Source: Piromyces finnis
Lineage: Eukaryota; Neocallimastigomycota; Neocallimastigomycetes; Neocallimastigales; Neocallimastigaceae
Direction: 5' to 3'
DNA: 64,000 bases
NCBI GenBank assembly: GCA_002104945.1
Contig: MCFH01000021.1
Location: forward strand, 248,001 to 312,000
Position numbers and translations under genes: made by a program. This document shows, piece after piece, positions 1 to 13,528 of this stretch (within the stretch, counting starts at the first letter, position 1; each line of letters opens with the position of its first letter). Under the pieces are notes generated by a model that searched no databases, had not been told where the DNA came from, and saw nothing but the letters and a program-made list of their open reading frames with translations.

Positions 1-2257
1 TCTTAAAGTTTTGCCCATGATCAACTAATTTTTCGTCTAATATAAATGCAGAATCAAAAGGTAAACTGTTTAGTAAAATATCATATAATAAAAATAAAAA
101 AATGAAAAGATATTTTTTTTTATTTATAAATTGAGATATATCATTTCTTTCTGGGAAATTTACTATTAATTTATAAAACACTGGTATTATACTAAGTGTG
201 AATCCCACTGATAAAAGTAATACTTGAAGTTGACATTTTAAAGTTGTCATTTCACCTAATACTGTTAAACAAGTACTCATAGTCAAAATTGAACCAATGA
301 TAATAAATATCCAGAGATCATTTGATAAAAAAATAAAGAAAGGTTTGTATTTATCAATTATAAGAAAAGTTAGTGAAAGAAGCATGATAATAGAAAGAAA
401 TATAAATGTAACAAAAATGATGGTGCCAATAGGTGTGCTTTCATTACTTATTGGAAGATGATAAAATCTAGTAATATCGTCAATATTCTTTAATACTTCT
501 TTTGGTGATTTATCACCATACAAATATTCGTATATATAATTTCTAAATTTTTCAGAATATCCATTGTAATCTTTTGTTTTATTGGTAGGTCTGGCAGTCA
601 ACTGTACACTTTTAAGTAAAGAACAATTTATTGCAGCACAAACCTCTGGATCATCATATAAATCAGATATACCTGAAAATAATTGATTATTAATAATTAA
701 ATCTTTTTGAATTTTTTTGGAAGTAATATACTGTAATGCAATTAACGCTGACTTTAATTTTCTATCATCAATGTAGGTGCTTATACCTAAATTTGGACCA
801 CCTATTGCTGAACCAGAAACACCTTCAACTCTTCCAGGTAATGCCGTTATATTAAGACCAGTAATAGATGACAAATACCAATATTTAATAAATAAAAAAT
901 TTCCTTTTTTTTCATTTAATAATTGTGTTAAACTGATATCATCAGAACTTCTAAATATTGATTCTTTATTATTTAATATAAGATATAACAATATATATAT
1001 ATTTATGTATTAATGATATTTATTATTATTATTACTATAATTATGATTATAATTGTGATTATTTAATTTTAATTTATTTTTAGTTTAATTATTGTAGTAG
1101 CAGTATTCTTATTTTTTTCTTAATACCTGCATTAAGTTCTTCTTTCATTTTTTTCATCATTTTTAATGCTTCAATAGCTTCATTACTAGTTATTTCTGGG
1201 AATGGTGCATCTGATGAATTTCTATATGAGAAAATATATTCGTATAATGAACAAGTTCCTACTTCGTAGGCTAATATATAAATCATTTAATTTTTTATGA
1301 AAATGTTTAAATAATAATATATAAATAAGAAATAAACTTTATAAATTATTTTTATTAATTTATAAAGTACTACTAAAATAAGAATAAAAAAATTATAATA
1401 GTTTTAATGATTATTTCATTCAATAAATTGTTACTTACAATTAAATAATCCATTATAAACTATTATATTTTTATTTCCTTTGCTTCTTTCTTTTTCCATT
1501 ACATATTTACATGTGTTTAATAAACCATCCCATGTTTTTGGTATTGTTATGTTATATTTTTTTAAGAAAACCGGATTTGAATATAAAACACTAAAATCTA
1601 TAGTAATTGGCTATCAAAAACGAATATTAATATAGATAAATAATAATAGTTTATAGTTTTAGATAGAAATATTTATATACTATTTCCAAAAACCATATTA
1701 TAAATAAAATAAAATAGAATAAAAATATATTTATATATATAGTTACAAGTCCAACCCATTTTTTATCTTTATAAACGCATGATTGTGATGCAATTCCAGA
1801 TTCATACATAGCTATGTGATTTTTAGGTAACCATTCCTTCAAGTTTAATAAATAAGGTCCAAACTTTGTTGTATAAATATTATCATAAAAATACAAGTCA
1901 TATTTATTTGGTTGTTTCTGAATAAGAGAATCTATTAATGATTCATAATCTACTACTAATGATGTTGAATTTTGATCTGTATATAAATCTAAATGAATAG
2001 TGATATCTAATTTATTCTCTTTGGAATATGCATTAAATTTATCAACAAGAGGCCCATATAATTGTCCAATTCCATTAAATGAATATGCAACTGCATTTAA
2101 ATCAATAGCTATTACTTTATCTACAAATGTGTTTATTATTTAATTATTTATATTAGAACCATACTTTTTTTTATATATATTAATATTAAATTACAATATA
2201 TAAAATTTGATTATTACATATTAAAAAATATATATATATTATATTTATTATATTCAT
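1..2257 (-). CDS. Receptor: solute-binding (periplasmic-type) ectodomain fused to class C GPCR-like membrane domain, 3' truncated
   Basis: Five exons on the minus strand: 2218-2257, 1747-2120, 1439-1610, 1127-1270 and 1-963, all GT-AG and in phase. The first exon encodes a short hydrophobic leader (MNIINIIYIYFLI) that continues into an AVAYSFNG segment. The ectodomain resembles bacterial extracellular solute-binding proteins (type II periplasmic fold). It contains SQSCVYKDKKWVGLPITIDF, then KYNITIPKTWDGLL, a YEVGTCSLYEYIFSY stretch, and EVLKNIDDITRFYHL just before the membrane. The last exon then enters hydrophobic segments with EMTTLKCQLQVLLLSVGF, a class C (7tm_3) style signature. The protein runs off the window at FDSAFILDEKLVDHGQNF, so the last helices and tail are missing. 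Such fusions are known in anaerobic gut fungi and are thought to sense carbohydrates at the cell surface; the ligand here is unknown. The start is inferred from signal-peptide character and phase. Confidence 0.85.
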
Positions 2258-4479
2258 CTCTTGTAATTTGTTTTATTAATTGAAAAATAAAATTTTTATA
2301 AAAGACAATCTTTGTTAGCAATTCATTATATCATATATTATAAATGAAAAGAAAAAAAAAAGATTTTATTTTTCGCTTTTCATTATTACTTAAAAATTGA
2401 AAACAAACTATTATCTAATTGTTATTTATTATACTAATATTTATAATAATATTTAAATAAATGTTTAATAATATCAATGATGACAAACTATAAATGATAA
2501 AAATTATTAATTTAGTTGGTTCTCAAAATAAGTTAAATAGTTCTGGGTATATTTAATTTTAATTTATTAAATATTAAAATTTATCACAATGTTAAATTAG
2601 CATCCATATTTTTTTTTTTTTATTCAATAATAATAATAGGGATTGAAATTGAATATGGTATTTATTTATTTACTTAAAAGGATTAGAATAATACTTTCTA
2701 TTAGATATAATTATAGCGAATTAATGTATTTTATATTATCCATCTTTTGTCATTTGTTTATTAATTACAGTTTAAAATAAATAGTAATTTAATAATAGTT
2801 AATTTAGTATCCCTACAACTAATTAAAAGATTTATTGGTAATAATTAAAAATAGTATTTTTTGTAATAAATTAAAATTTATAGTAAAATCTTTTTTTTTT
2901 AAAAAAAAAAATAAAAGAAATTAATTTTTCCTTTTATTTTAAATTTAAAAACAATTTAAATTTATCCTATAGTTTTTTTGATGCAAGAAATGATATGATT
3001 TTTGAGAATCAAGTGTTTAATGTCATTAGCCATTACTAAAAAAATATTTTGATAATTTAATGAAAAAAACAATTTAAATTTTAATTATTAATATTAGTTG
3101 TAGGATAGGAATAATTTTATTTGAGTAAAAATATATATATATTTTACTTTTTTATTTTTATTATAATTTAGTTACTGTTACATATTAATAGTTTAAAAAA
3201 TAAGCAAATATTGGAATTGTTAAATAAAAAAAATATTTTTTTTATTAGTAATAGATTTATATAAATGTTTTTTTTATGATTAATTTTCCTTATAAATATA
3301 TTAGTAAAATATTTCTTTCCATTATTGAAACATAAACTATATCATGTTAATTGTAGTTGTAAAAACAAGAGATGTGTTAATGAAAAATTATATAATTATG
3401 TAATAGAATAATATTTTTTATATTAATATAATTTTTATTTTAATGATTTAATCAAAACTCTATTTAGACATCTATTAATAAGATTGATATCTAATAAATT
3501 TAAGAAAATATTTTTATATATAATTGAAAGCATAATTTTAAACTATAATATTAATAATAAAGATAATTATTTGTGTAGAAACGGTTTAAATTAAAATTAT
3601 TTTAAAAATAATTATATGAATTTTATGGCCTTTATATTTACAAATTATTCTATCATTTATAATAAAATATATACTAATAAGACTTTGAATAATGCCATTT
3701 ATAATATAATAAATTTTACTATTGATTCTATTATTGACATTAGATATTCTAATTATAAAGATTGTAAAAATAAAAAACTTTTACTATGTGGTTTTTTAGA
3801 ATATATTACATTAAATAATATTTTAGATAATATTATTGGATGAATAACTTTATTAGGAATATAGATTTAATGCAATATTATTTAGTATTGCAAGGTAGGT
3901 TAGTTTTGTTGAAAAAAATATAAATATATAATAAATAAAATAAGTCCAGTCCTCGTGTTTTGAAAGAATCATTATTTTTTTAAAGATTCTTTTTGATATT
4001 CAATGCAAACAATGTATTAAAAATGTATATTTACCAACAATAGAATTGTTAGTAATAACAGACATTATATTAAGCTTATAGAATATATGACCCTATTATT
4101 TGAAAATGATATTTTAATTTCATTAATATATTTAGATTGATAATATTTATGTAAAATAAAAGGGTATTAACGGTATTGGGTAAATATTTATCCTATATTT
4201 TGGAGCCAGACTTTTTTACCAGAAGAAATTCGAGCTCTGGCAGGATTTTTGCCAGGAAAATTTCAAAAAATGGAAAAAATAAGGTCAAGATTATTATTGA
4301 AAGAAAACCCATTTCTAATTTTTATAATAAAAAAAATATTTATATACCTTTTTTAGATCTTGAACATAATTTAAATATTTTTAATTAGGGAATAACCTAT
4401 TACTAACTTAATTACATTATTTCTTTCACAAAGTTTACTTACTGTATAATGAAAATACAATATTTATATTTTTTTTTTC
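2258..4479. other. AT-rich spacer with a short GC-richer island
   Basis: No gene recognised. A perfect T10/A10 palindrome lies at 2891-2910. An open frame at 3616-3843 (+, 75 codons; contains CKNKKLLLCGFLEYITL) has no recognisable family and is either chance or an old coding remnant. The stretch 4156-4390 is more complex than its surroundings and contains the CTGGCA hairpin described separately. A frame through it (4176-4388) looks non-coding. Confidence 0.5.
4225..4264. repeat. Interrupted inverted repeat (GAAATT / CTGGCA stem)
   Basis: GAAATT (4225-4230) and CTGGCA (4237-4242) are followed by a 7-nt loop, then TGCCAG (4250-4255) and AATTTC (4259-4264). The two arm pairs are mutually complementary, with small internal bulges. 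GC content is well above the flanks. It could be a remnant of a mobile element or a structured RNA; the sequence does not decide. Confidence 0.5.
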
Positions 4480-5470
4480 TTATATATACTTTTTTAATAA
4501 TTTACATAATTTTTCTGCGTCCTTATTTAATGTAATTTTTATTATTTCTTTTGAATTTTGGATTAAATCATAATAATAATATTGTGTATAGTTTGCTTTA
4601 CTTAAGGCTTCTATAAGTTTTTCTTTTAATTTTTTATTTGAAATAGAGATTTCTTCATTATAATAGGTTAAAAATCCATAAGTAACCATCTTTGAATATA
4701 ATTCTTTTTCTCTTTCATTATTATTTTTCTTTATATTTTTCAATTCATCTTTTAATTCTTCTGCTCTATATATTTTCTAAATTTATAGATACCTTTTTCC
4801 CTTTAATTAATTCTAAATTTCATCCTTTACATCACTTATTTTAAAATTAATTATTTCAGTTACTTCTTTTAAACGTTCTTGTTTGTGTTCAATAATTTTT
4901 AATTGAGTTTTTGTCTATTGTTTGAATCACTGACCACAGATTAAAATTTTTTTACCATTAATACTTTTATACCACTTTTCTAAATCATCATATTTTAGGG
5001 GTTTTTTTTCTATCTTTTTTTTCTCTATTTATTTCTTCACTTTTTTTTTTTTACAAAGGAATCGAACTACTTTTTCTGTAAAACCAAAATATTGATATTA
5101 TTCATCATCATTTATCAGAGAATACTCACTGAAACAATTATGTGTTGATTGAATTGTCTATTTTGCTATTGGTAATATTCCAGTCACATATGCAAAAGCA
5201 AAACATGATTTGTCTTTTATTAAATCTAAGAAATTTATTAATGTATATATCCTTTCTTCATTAGTAGTACATTCTTCAGAAATTTTATTAATAATTGGAT
5301 AATCCCATTCCTCAATTATAAGTATAAGATCTTTATCTAATTTTTTAGATAAAAATATTATATTATTAAAACCTTCCATTATTATTTTTTTATGTTTATT
5401 TAATAAATAAATAATAATTCGTATGACAAAAATTAAGAAATAAAAAGTACATTTCACTAATTGAACTAAC
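4480..5470 (-). pseudogene. Decayed AAA-ATPase-like / PD-(D/E)XK-type (DUF1703-like) gene
   Basis: Fragments in several minus-strand frames match, in order, one protein of the AAA-ATPase-like family common in Neocallimastigomycota and Clostridia. At 5158-5400 there is KDLILIIEEWDYPIIN (Walker B-like) and SCFAFAYVTGILPIAK. At about 5040-5160 there is STHNCFSEYSLINDDE, an in-frame TAA, then YQYFGFTEKVVRFLC. At about 4910-5000 there is KYDDLEKWYKS and, after a frame change, FNLWSVIQTIDKNSIKNY followed by TGA. At 4480-4790 there is YRAEELKDELK and ELYSKMVTYGFLTYYNEEI. There are at least two in-frame stops and several frameshifts, and the N-terminal Walker A part is not detectable. The function of the intact family is unsettled. 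The copy is almost certainly dead. Confidence 0.85.
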
Positions 5471-7679
5471 TTTTCTCTCTAATAACTCTTAAAATAATCC
5501 TTTTTATTCAATTTTTAATTTCTTTTTTACAATCTGTAATATATTAATTAATATATAAATATTTAATATAAATTTATTATAATTAAAATTTAAACTTTTA
5601 ACTTCAACTTATAGTAAAAGCCACAAAAATTAATTATAAAAAAATAATTTTAAACACTTTAATGTAGTAATTAATAATGATAAATAATAATAAAAGGTTT
5701 ATTAAAATATATTTTATTTAATTATATTATGTAAAAAAAAAAGTTTAATTCTTAAAAATATAATAAAAGATAATTGAAAATGTTATTGATAAATGAAATG
5801 ATGAATACTAGATATTTTAATATGAATTGGAATATAAAAAGTATATTTATTATTTATACTATTTATAATACATAATAACAATATTATATTAATATAACAT
5901 TTATTTTTTTTAATTATTTACTAATGAATAACAATCAATTATAATTATTAATCTTTATTTAAAATATCTATTTTTTTCAATACCATATATCATTTATTTA
6001 AATAAATTTCTTGTTATAAGTTATTAAATATTTATTAATATTAAATAATTCAACTTAACCACCACACTACTATAGACATATAGACAAAAAAATAAAATAT
6101 TTTAAATATTATTAGGTTATATTATAAAGAATAATGACTATAATAATAATTAAAATAGATATTTATAATAGTAATAATTTATTATTTCAATAATTAACAA
6201 AATATATTTTCATTATATTCTTGTTTTATATTATTATTTTATATAATACGTCGTTATTAATATCTTTATAATCTTATATTTCTTTTTATTATTAATAGTA
6301 TTATATTAATTTTCCAACGATTATTCACCTAGTTTTACTCATTTTAATTAAATACAAAGCAGGCAAATTAAAAAATATTAACTAATAATATTTTTTTTTT
6401 AATTATAGAAAGTAATTAAAACAAACAATTATTTTTTAATTATTGTAATAATGAAATATTTTAATATTTAAAAAGTTTATAATAGATTTGATAAATACTT
6501 TCATTTTATAAATATGAACCTTTTAATAGTAAATATAGGTTTAATATTATATAATATTTTTACTCTTTATATGAATAAATCAAACGTTTCTGAAAATAAG
6601 AAAATAATTATTTTATAAATGATATTTATTTTATATAGTCTCAAAACATTTAATATGAATTGTTTAATGAATTACAAATAAACTAAATTCAATATTAATC
6701 TTTTTAAAATTCTAACCATCGAATGTTATTTAAAAGTGATGTTTTTTTTTAAAAAAAATAATTATTATTTTATTGATATATAAACAATTATCATTCATTA
6801 TAAAAAATAACAGACTTTTTTTATCATAACTATTATCACTAGTTTCTTTTTTTTATATAAAGGCATACTTTTTCAATATAACAATCAATCTATTTAAACA
6901 TCTTAAATTTTGTTTTATATTAAATGAAAAAAAAATTATTATTAGTTTAATAAACCTTATTAATTATTTATAAAAAAATAATGAAATTATAAAGCATAAT
7001 ACTCTTCTCCTAATTATAAATTATCATCATCATACATAATAATAGGAATAATGAGAATAATGAAAATAATTACTAATAATAGTTAATAAATATAAATATT
7101 ATATTTTTATTTACATATAATTATTCTTTTTATTTATTTATCTAATCATTTTTTTTTTTTTTACTACATATCAATATATCAATAGGTAAATATTCATTTA
7201 ATATTTATTATTGTTTAAATTAATAGTAAATAATTATTTATTAGAATAAGAAAATATTTTTTTTTCATTAAAATAATTTTAATTATAATAAAGATTGAAG
7301 TCAACATGGTAGAAGATAGTGTGACTAATGCTTTTTTTTTTTTTTTTTTTTTCATAACAAAGGATTATATTATATGGCAACAAAAACAACAATAGTAGCA
7401 ATAGAAACAGCCACAAAAAAGAAACTTTCTTTTTTTTTTTTTTTTTGAATTTTTTTGCTTCATTTTATTAATAATTAAAATTCATTTGTTATATTAAAAA
7501 TATTATGTATCATATTAAACATTCGTCCATCTATAAGAAATATATTAAAAAATATTTTTACTTTGAACTTTTTTTTTTTTTTACATTCAACTTTTTCAAT
7601 TAAAAGTAATATTGTAATATGTATTATATCTAATCCAAAAATATCAAGTTTCAATTACTTTATTTTTAAAATTATAATT

Positions 7680-7739
<60 letters not shown>

Positions 7740-9212
7740 TAAATTTATATTTATATAAAGATTTGACAATTTAAAAAAGTAAATTTTTGTTTCATTCTTT
7801 TTTTTAAAAGAAGGGAAATTTTAATCAATTATAAATTAATTTATTTTTTTAAATCCTATTATTTATTAATATTCATTATTTACAGAAAAAAAAAAAAACC
7901 CTAAATATTTTAGTAAATTTGATTTATAGTGGTTATTATTAAATCTATTGTATTATTGTATTATTTATATTAATTTAATAAAAATAATTAATTATAGAAA
8001 AATGTCTTTCCTATTGTAAATAAAAATAAAAATGTTTTTTTTATTATTGATAATTTATATTTATTTATTATTATAGGATGAATAACTTATTTAACAATCA
8101 ATTATGATATATATGTTGAGTGAGTATACATCATAATCGTATTAACTTGGTTTACTTCATCTATAAAAAGTTAAACCTACTCTCTGGCTGTCTGGTAGGT
8201 GATTTATTTCAATATTTATTATGAACACTTTTTTTTCGTTGATCATTTTTTTTTTGTGTACCATATAGAGTTACACAGATTTAATTTATATTTTTTTTAT
8301 TATCCTATACTATATACAAAAATATAGTAATTAAACTTTTATACTAAATCCGTTGTAATTTTAATATATATAAAGAATAATATTTATTAAATTCTGTATA
8401 TTAAATGAGGATAATATTATATACAATAAATAATATTGATTATATCATTATATATAATAATAATAAAAAATATATAAAAATATTAAATATATTTTTATAT
8501 TTAATATTTATTTTTTTTTCCCAAAATTTTAATATATATATTAGAATATCACCAAAATTTTGAATTTTTTAAAAAAAAAAAATAAAAAAAAAACAAAACA
8601 ATAAAAACTTGGAAAATTTTGAATCATCATATAAAATAAAATTAAAATAAAGACAAAAAAAGTAAAGAAATAATAATAAAAAAAAAAGAAATAAAATAGA
8701 CAATAAAAAATTAATAATTATACCTCAATATTAGTTAGATATAGAATTCCATTAGTATATTATAATATGATTTCATATTAAAATTGAAATAATAAAGATA
8801 TTTATCAAAAGTAAAGTTTTCATAAACTTAACCAAACTTAATATATTTATATATATGGAATACAATAAATTAAATATAATATTTTCGTTAAATAGTAATC
8901 TAATATCTATAAATATCAATATAACCTCTATACAGTAAAACATATGTATATATGTATATAATTCCAATTAATTAACCCAATTTCATTATTATTATTATTA
9001 TAATATTTAATATAATAATTTTGTAAATATATATTTCTAATTATAAAATAAAAATTAGTAATTTAATATTTACATTCTCAAAAAAAAAAAAAAAAAAAAA
9101 AAAAAAGAAAAGAAAACAATAATACTTTAAACAAATAAAATATCTAAAATTGATATTAAATTTTAGAATTCAATAATATTAAATTTCAACTATCGAACAC
9201 ATATATAAATAA
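5471..9212. other. AT-rich spacer upstream of the 7TM array
   Basis: No gene recognised. It holds many poly-T tracts (for example 7332-7352 and 7431-7446), an (ATT)n array at about 7693-7739, and a slightly GC-richer island at 8076-8290 that starts with GGATGAATAACTT, a 13-mer also present at 3838-3850. A long A tract (9079-9105) lies about 110 bp before the first 7TM start codon. The short minus frame at 8773-8967 looks like chance. Confidence 0.5.
7693..7739. repeat. (ATT)n microsatellite
   Basis: An uninterrupted ATT trinucleotide run of about 15 copies in intergenic DNA. Confidence 0.9.
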
Positions 9213-10697
9213 ATGACTACAACATATAAAACTGTTTCAGAATCTTTCTCAGATTTCATTAATAAGTCACAGTACTTTAACCCATTCTTTTCATTTATAG
9301 CAGTATTTTATATATATTTTGCAATTGGTGTTCGTTCTGATACCATATGGAAATATCTTTTCTGGGTAGTAAATTGTGGTTTCTTTGCTAATCTTTTTTC
9401 AATGGCAAAGGCTTTGTCTAAAAATTTAAATTATTTTGGATTTAAATATTTTACACATTTAGTATGGTTCGAAACCATTTTATTTGGTATCAATGAATGG
9501 GGCTTTGTTTATATTAATTTTTTAAAAATAAGATCATTAATTTCTACTTTGAGAACTCGCATTTGGTCTGGTATCATTTATTCCTTATTCTTTTATACTA
9601 TGATATGTAGAATTATCATTTCATATTATGAATTAGATGAAGAAAATCAATTATTAAATGGAGAAACTCCGATAGAAAAAAGTGTCAAAATCCATACTAT
9701 TTTGTATGTGCCAATGGGTGTCATTGAATGTATATTTTTATATTTAATTATAATAAATATTATGAGTGAAGAAGATAATAAATCGAAAAGTGTTTTAAGT
9801 ATTCTTCTTCATAGTAGTTTATCAAGAATGTTTATAGGTAAGTTTAAAACAATGATCCATTAATATATATTAATAATAAATATAATTACACATCTTAACA
9901 TATACAAAAAAAAGAAAAAGCATAATTTATTAATTTTATATTATATTATATTATATTATTATTAATTTTTTAATTTTTTTTTTTTTTTTACAGTTTCTTT
10001 ATTATTATTATCTATTTCAATTTTAGTATGGTTCCCTAATACAGGAGTAACAGGGTTTATAAGAAGATTTTTATGGAGAATAAAAGGTTATCTTGGTATT
10101 ATTTTTTTAGTGGATTTATTACTTTTACGTATTGAAATCGATAATAATAAAATTATTGATCAGAATGAAAAGATTAAAAAGATTAATCTAGAAAATTCTA
10201 TTCAAAATATCACAAGAATGTATCAAACAAACAACGCTAATTCTAATTTTAACACCACAAATAATTATTCACCAACTAATTATTCACCTCATTCACGTCA
10301 ATCTATTGGAAGCTATATTCCACCTTTTTCACCCAGTAAAACAAGTGATTTTTCAACTCATCGAACCTCTTTTGAAAATGTAGATAATTCAAGGGAAAAG
10401 TTGATTAATTCACCAACGACTCCTTCTTCTTCACGCTATGTAATGTCACCTTCACTTAGAAGTCCCATGGTCACATCAAACTCTCAAAAACACATTCTAA
10501 CACATTCTAATGATAGAACGATTCGTCATCAAAGTGGTGGTGCATTTTCAGTATATAACAATGATGCTATTACCATTGAAAATTCTAATAAGCAATTAAA
10601 TACAGCTCATTCTGATAATGGTGAAATTACTGAAAATGATATTCATCAACAATCCAAATTTCCGATTTATGAAGAATCCAAAAAATTATATAAATGA
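9213..10697 (+). CDS. 7TM array paralogue A: uncharacterised polytopic membrane protein
   Basis: Two exons, 9213-9837 and 9994-10697, give 442 residues. The 156-nt intron is GTAAGT...CAG, phase 1. Five hydrophobic segments lie in exon 1 (about residues 24-40, 45-66, 79-105, 118-139 and 161-183). Two more lie at the start of exon 2 (about 209-223 and 241-256). A polar Ser/Asn/Thr-rich tail of about 186 residues follows. Core motifs shared with the other three copies are NKSQYFNPFFS, IWKYLF, NEWGFVYINFLKI, SILLHSSLSRM, GFIRRFLWRIKG and LGIIFLVDLLLLRI. No Pfam-type family is recognised. Seven helices plus a long tail resemble a receptor layout, but basic residues also occur in the helix 6-7 loop, so the topology is not settled. 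It is the first copy of the array and the only one with FFSF in place of FSW. Confidence 0.88.
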
Positions 10698-12748
10698 ATA
10701 ATTATACCTGTTTTTTGTTTATACTTTAATTATTCTATATAGTTATTAAAAAAAAAATACTATGTATACAAATTATGTCATCCTAGGAAAACAATAAATT
10801 AAGTTTTTTTTTTAAAAAAAGAAAAAAAAAAAATCTATAATGTAATGTAATTTTCTGTCATTACAATGTATAATGTAGTTGTGTGTGGGGTTTTCTTATT
10901 TTATTTTTACCTAAAAATGATATAGATTTTGTTATAAAATATTAATATATTAATAAAAAAAAGAGTACATTGTTATTCTGTATGAAAAAAGTACAATAAA
11001 CTAATAATTAATTTAATATAGATGGTTTTAAAAAAGAACCATTAAGAATAGTTAATTAGGATCATCAAAATTAAGGCTAATTAAATTTGATTAAAAAAAG
11101 GAATTTTAAATACTATCTGTAAAATGTAATGTAATTTACAATACATTTATTAAAGAAATATTCTAAAAAAGAACAAAGAAAGAAAATTAAAGTTTCAGTT
11201 CTGTAAAATGTTCATACACAAAATAATAAAACATATTAAATTTAAATATCAACCTCTGGATTTTATTGGTACGATTTTGGAAACATTCAAGATAATTTTA
11301 TTAATTTTTTCTTTAAATGGATAAATAAAGGAATAATATTTCATAAATTTTTATTTTTTCATCCTTTATTAAAATAAGAATAATAATACTAATAAAAATG
11401 TACAAAATTAAAATAAAAAAAAAAAAAATTGGTATTATTAATAAATCTAAACTTTTTTTTTGTTGAAAAAAAAAAAGACTATTTAATTAAAATAAAAACG
11501 AATAGGTTAAAATTATTTATTTTATATATATATATATTATTATTATTAATAAAAATTTAATGATGATTAGAAAAAAAGCCAAATTCAAGAGGTAATAAGA
11601 TAAATTTTTAGTTGGAATGACAGAAAAAAATTTTTAATATAGAAATTTAAGTGTAATCTATCAATTAATATTTATTATTCTGAGCAGGTATATTAATTTT
11701 TTATATAAAATAAAATTAATTATAATAATAATATTATTAATATTAAATTAATAATAATACTAGATAGATACTAAATTAATAATACTAGATTAATTATTAT
11801 TATCATAAAAAATAATATTATTCTATCATTGAATAATTATTGATCATTTATTTAATCATTTATTATTTCTTTTAAAGTTTTTCATAATCTTTTATTATGC
11901 TTATTCATCCATATTTAATATTACAAAATCTATTCAATCATCTTTTTTTTTTATATCAACAAGAAATGTTTTTTTTTTCATTTTCTTTTAGTTCTTTATT
12001 AATTTTTTTATATACTGAAACTATTATTAATAATACATTTTTCGTTAAACACCCTCTATTGTATTTTAATTATTAATAAAAAAAAAAAGGTGAAAAAGAT
12101 TTCAATATTTTCTAATATATGGCCAAGTTTCAATAAATTTCTAAAACTTTTATTAAAAAGTTGATTGTTTTTTTTTTAAATCAATTTCCTAATTTAAAAA
12201 ATAATTATATTAATAACAAATTAATTAAATTAAATTAATTATTTAATGAAAATCATTTGTAGATCACTTTATATATAAACCAAATTTTAAAGATCCGATT
12301 ATATTAATATAAACATAGTTTATGGTTAAAAAACCTTAAATTATTGAAAAGTAAAGATAATATTTTTGTATTACCTTTTAATTAATCATCCATATTAATT
12401 TTTAATTAATTTTATTACACAATAATAATTAAAAATTTATTAATAGAAATGATATTAATGATTGATATATAATTATTTTTTTTTAAAAAAAATTCGTTAT
12501 TATAATTTGTGTAACCTTTTTGAATGGCTAAGAATTTTTTTTTTATTTAATTGTTTTTTCATTATTTAAAATAATATAATTAAAATCAAATATTTACATC
12601 ATTGTTGTTTAATTGACCATTAGATTTAGATTCATTATTGAAATGAAAAATTCTATCACCATTATTCTAAATATTTTGGTAAAAATTATTCGATATCTTA
12701 TTTATATATTTATATATATTTTATTTTTTGACATATACACAGTTACAA

Positions 12749-12838
<90 letters not shown>

Positions 12839-13528
12839 GAAAGAAAGATCCTATTCATTATATTGGATATCTTTTAATATAAAAAAATAATTAATAAATT
12901 AACATTTAATTATAATGTTTTATTAGAATATAATATTAAAAATAAAGAAACTTTAATTTATAAAGAATTAATTATTAAATAGATTAAAAAAAAAAAAAGA
13001 ATATTATTAATAATGAATAAAATTATTGATTTCATATTAATTTAAATTTTTTTTATTACTTCTAGAACAAGATATAATCAAGACATAATATATTAAAAAA
13101 AAATTTTTTTTATAATTTAGATATTATAAAAAAATATAAAACGTTTTTTATTTTCCTTTTTCTTTAAAAAAAAGAGTTCACATAAAAAACTATTCATTAT
13201 AAAAAGTATTTATAATAATTAAATGTAATATAAAAACTTTGAAAAAATTATAAAGGAAATAAAATAAAAAAAGAATTTTAAATAACAAAATTATCAATAT
13301 AAAATTGTAATTTATTGAAACATAGAATTACAAAGAAACAAAAAATAAGGTGAAAAATTAAACAAACAAAAGACAATCACTTATTTTAAAAATTATGATA
13401 GGCTAAAATAAGTCAATATTTTGAAATTTCAAAAAAAAAAACTATCAATAATAAATAAATAATTAAAGAAAGTAATAATTATAAAAAAATTAAAAAATTT
13501 AACAATACTATTAATATATATATATAAA
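10698..13528. other. Spacer between 7TM copies A and B
   Basis: No gene recognised. It contains a T10A7 palindrome at 10804-10820 in the probable 3' UTR of copy A, repeated TGTAATGTAAT motifs near 10840 and 11128, and an (AAT)28 array at 12750-12834. An isoleucine-rich frame across the array is an artefact. Confidence 0.6.
12750..12834. repeat. (AAT)n microsatellite, about 28 copies
   Basis: A pure trinucleotide run in the A-B spacer, ending at AAAAAGAAAG. Confidence 0.95.

Noticed and set aside
777-1013. Plus-strand 78-codon frame
   Set aside because: It lies opposite the well-supported receptor exon on the minus strand.
3616-3843. 75-codon plus-strand frame in the left spacer
   Set aside because: It has plausible composition in its second half, but no recognisable family, no splice context and no neighbouring support; not called as a gene.
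4176-4388. 70-codon frame across the hairpin island
   Set aside because: The inverted repeat explains the composition; the peptide is unlike any family I know.
5158-5457. Reading the AAA-ATPase fragment as an intact small gene
   Set aside because: Homology continues downstream in other frames beyond stops, so it is part of a pseudogene.
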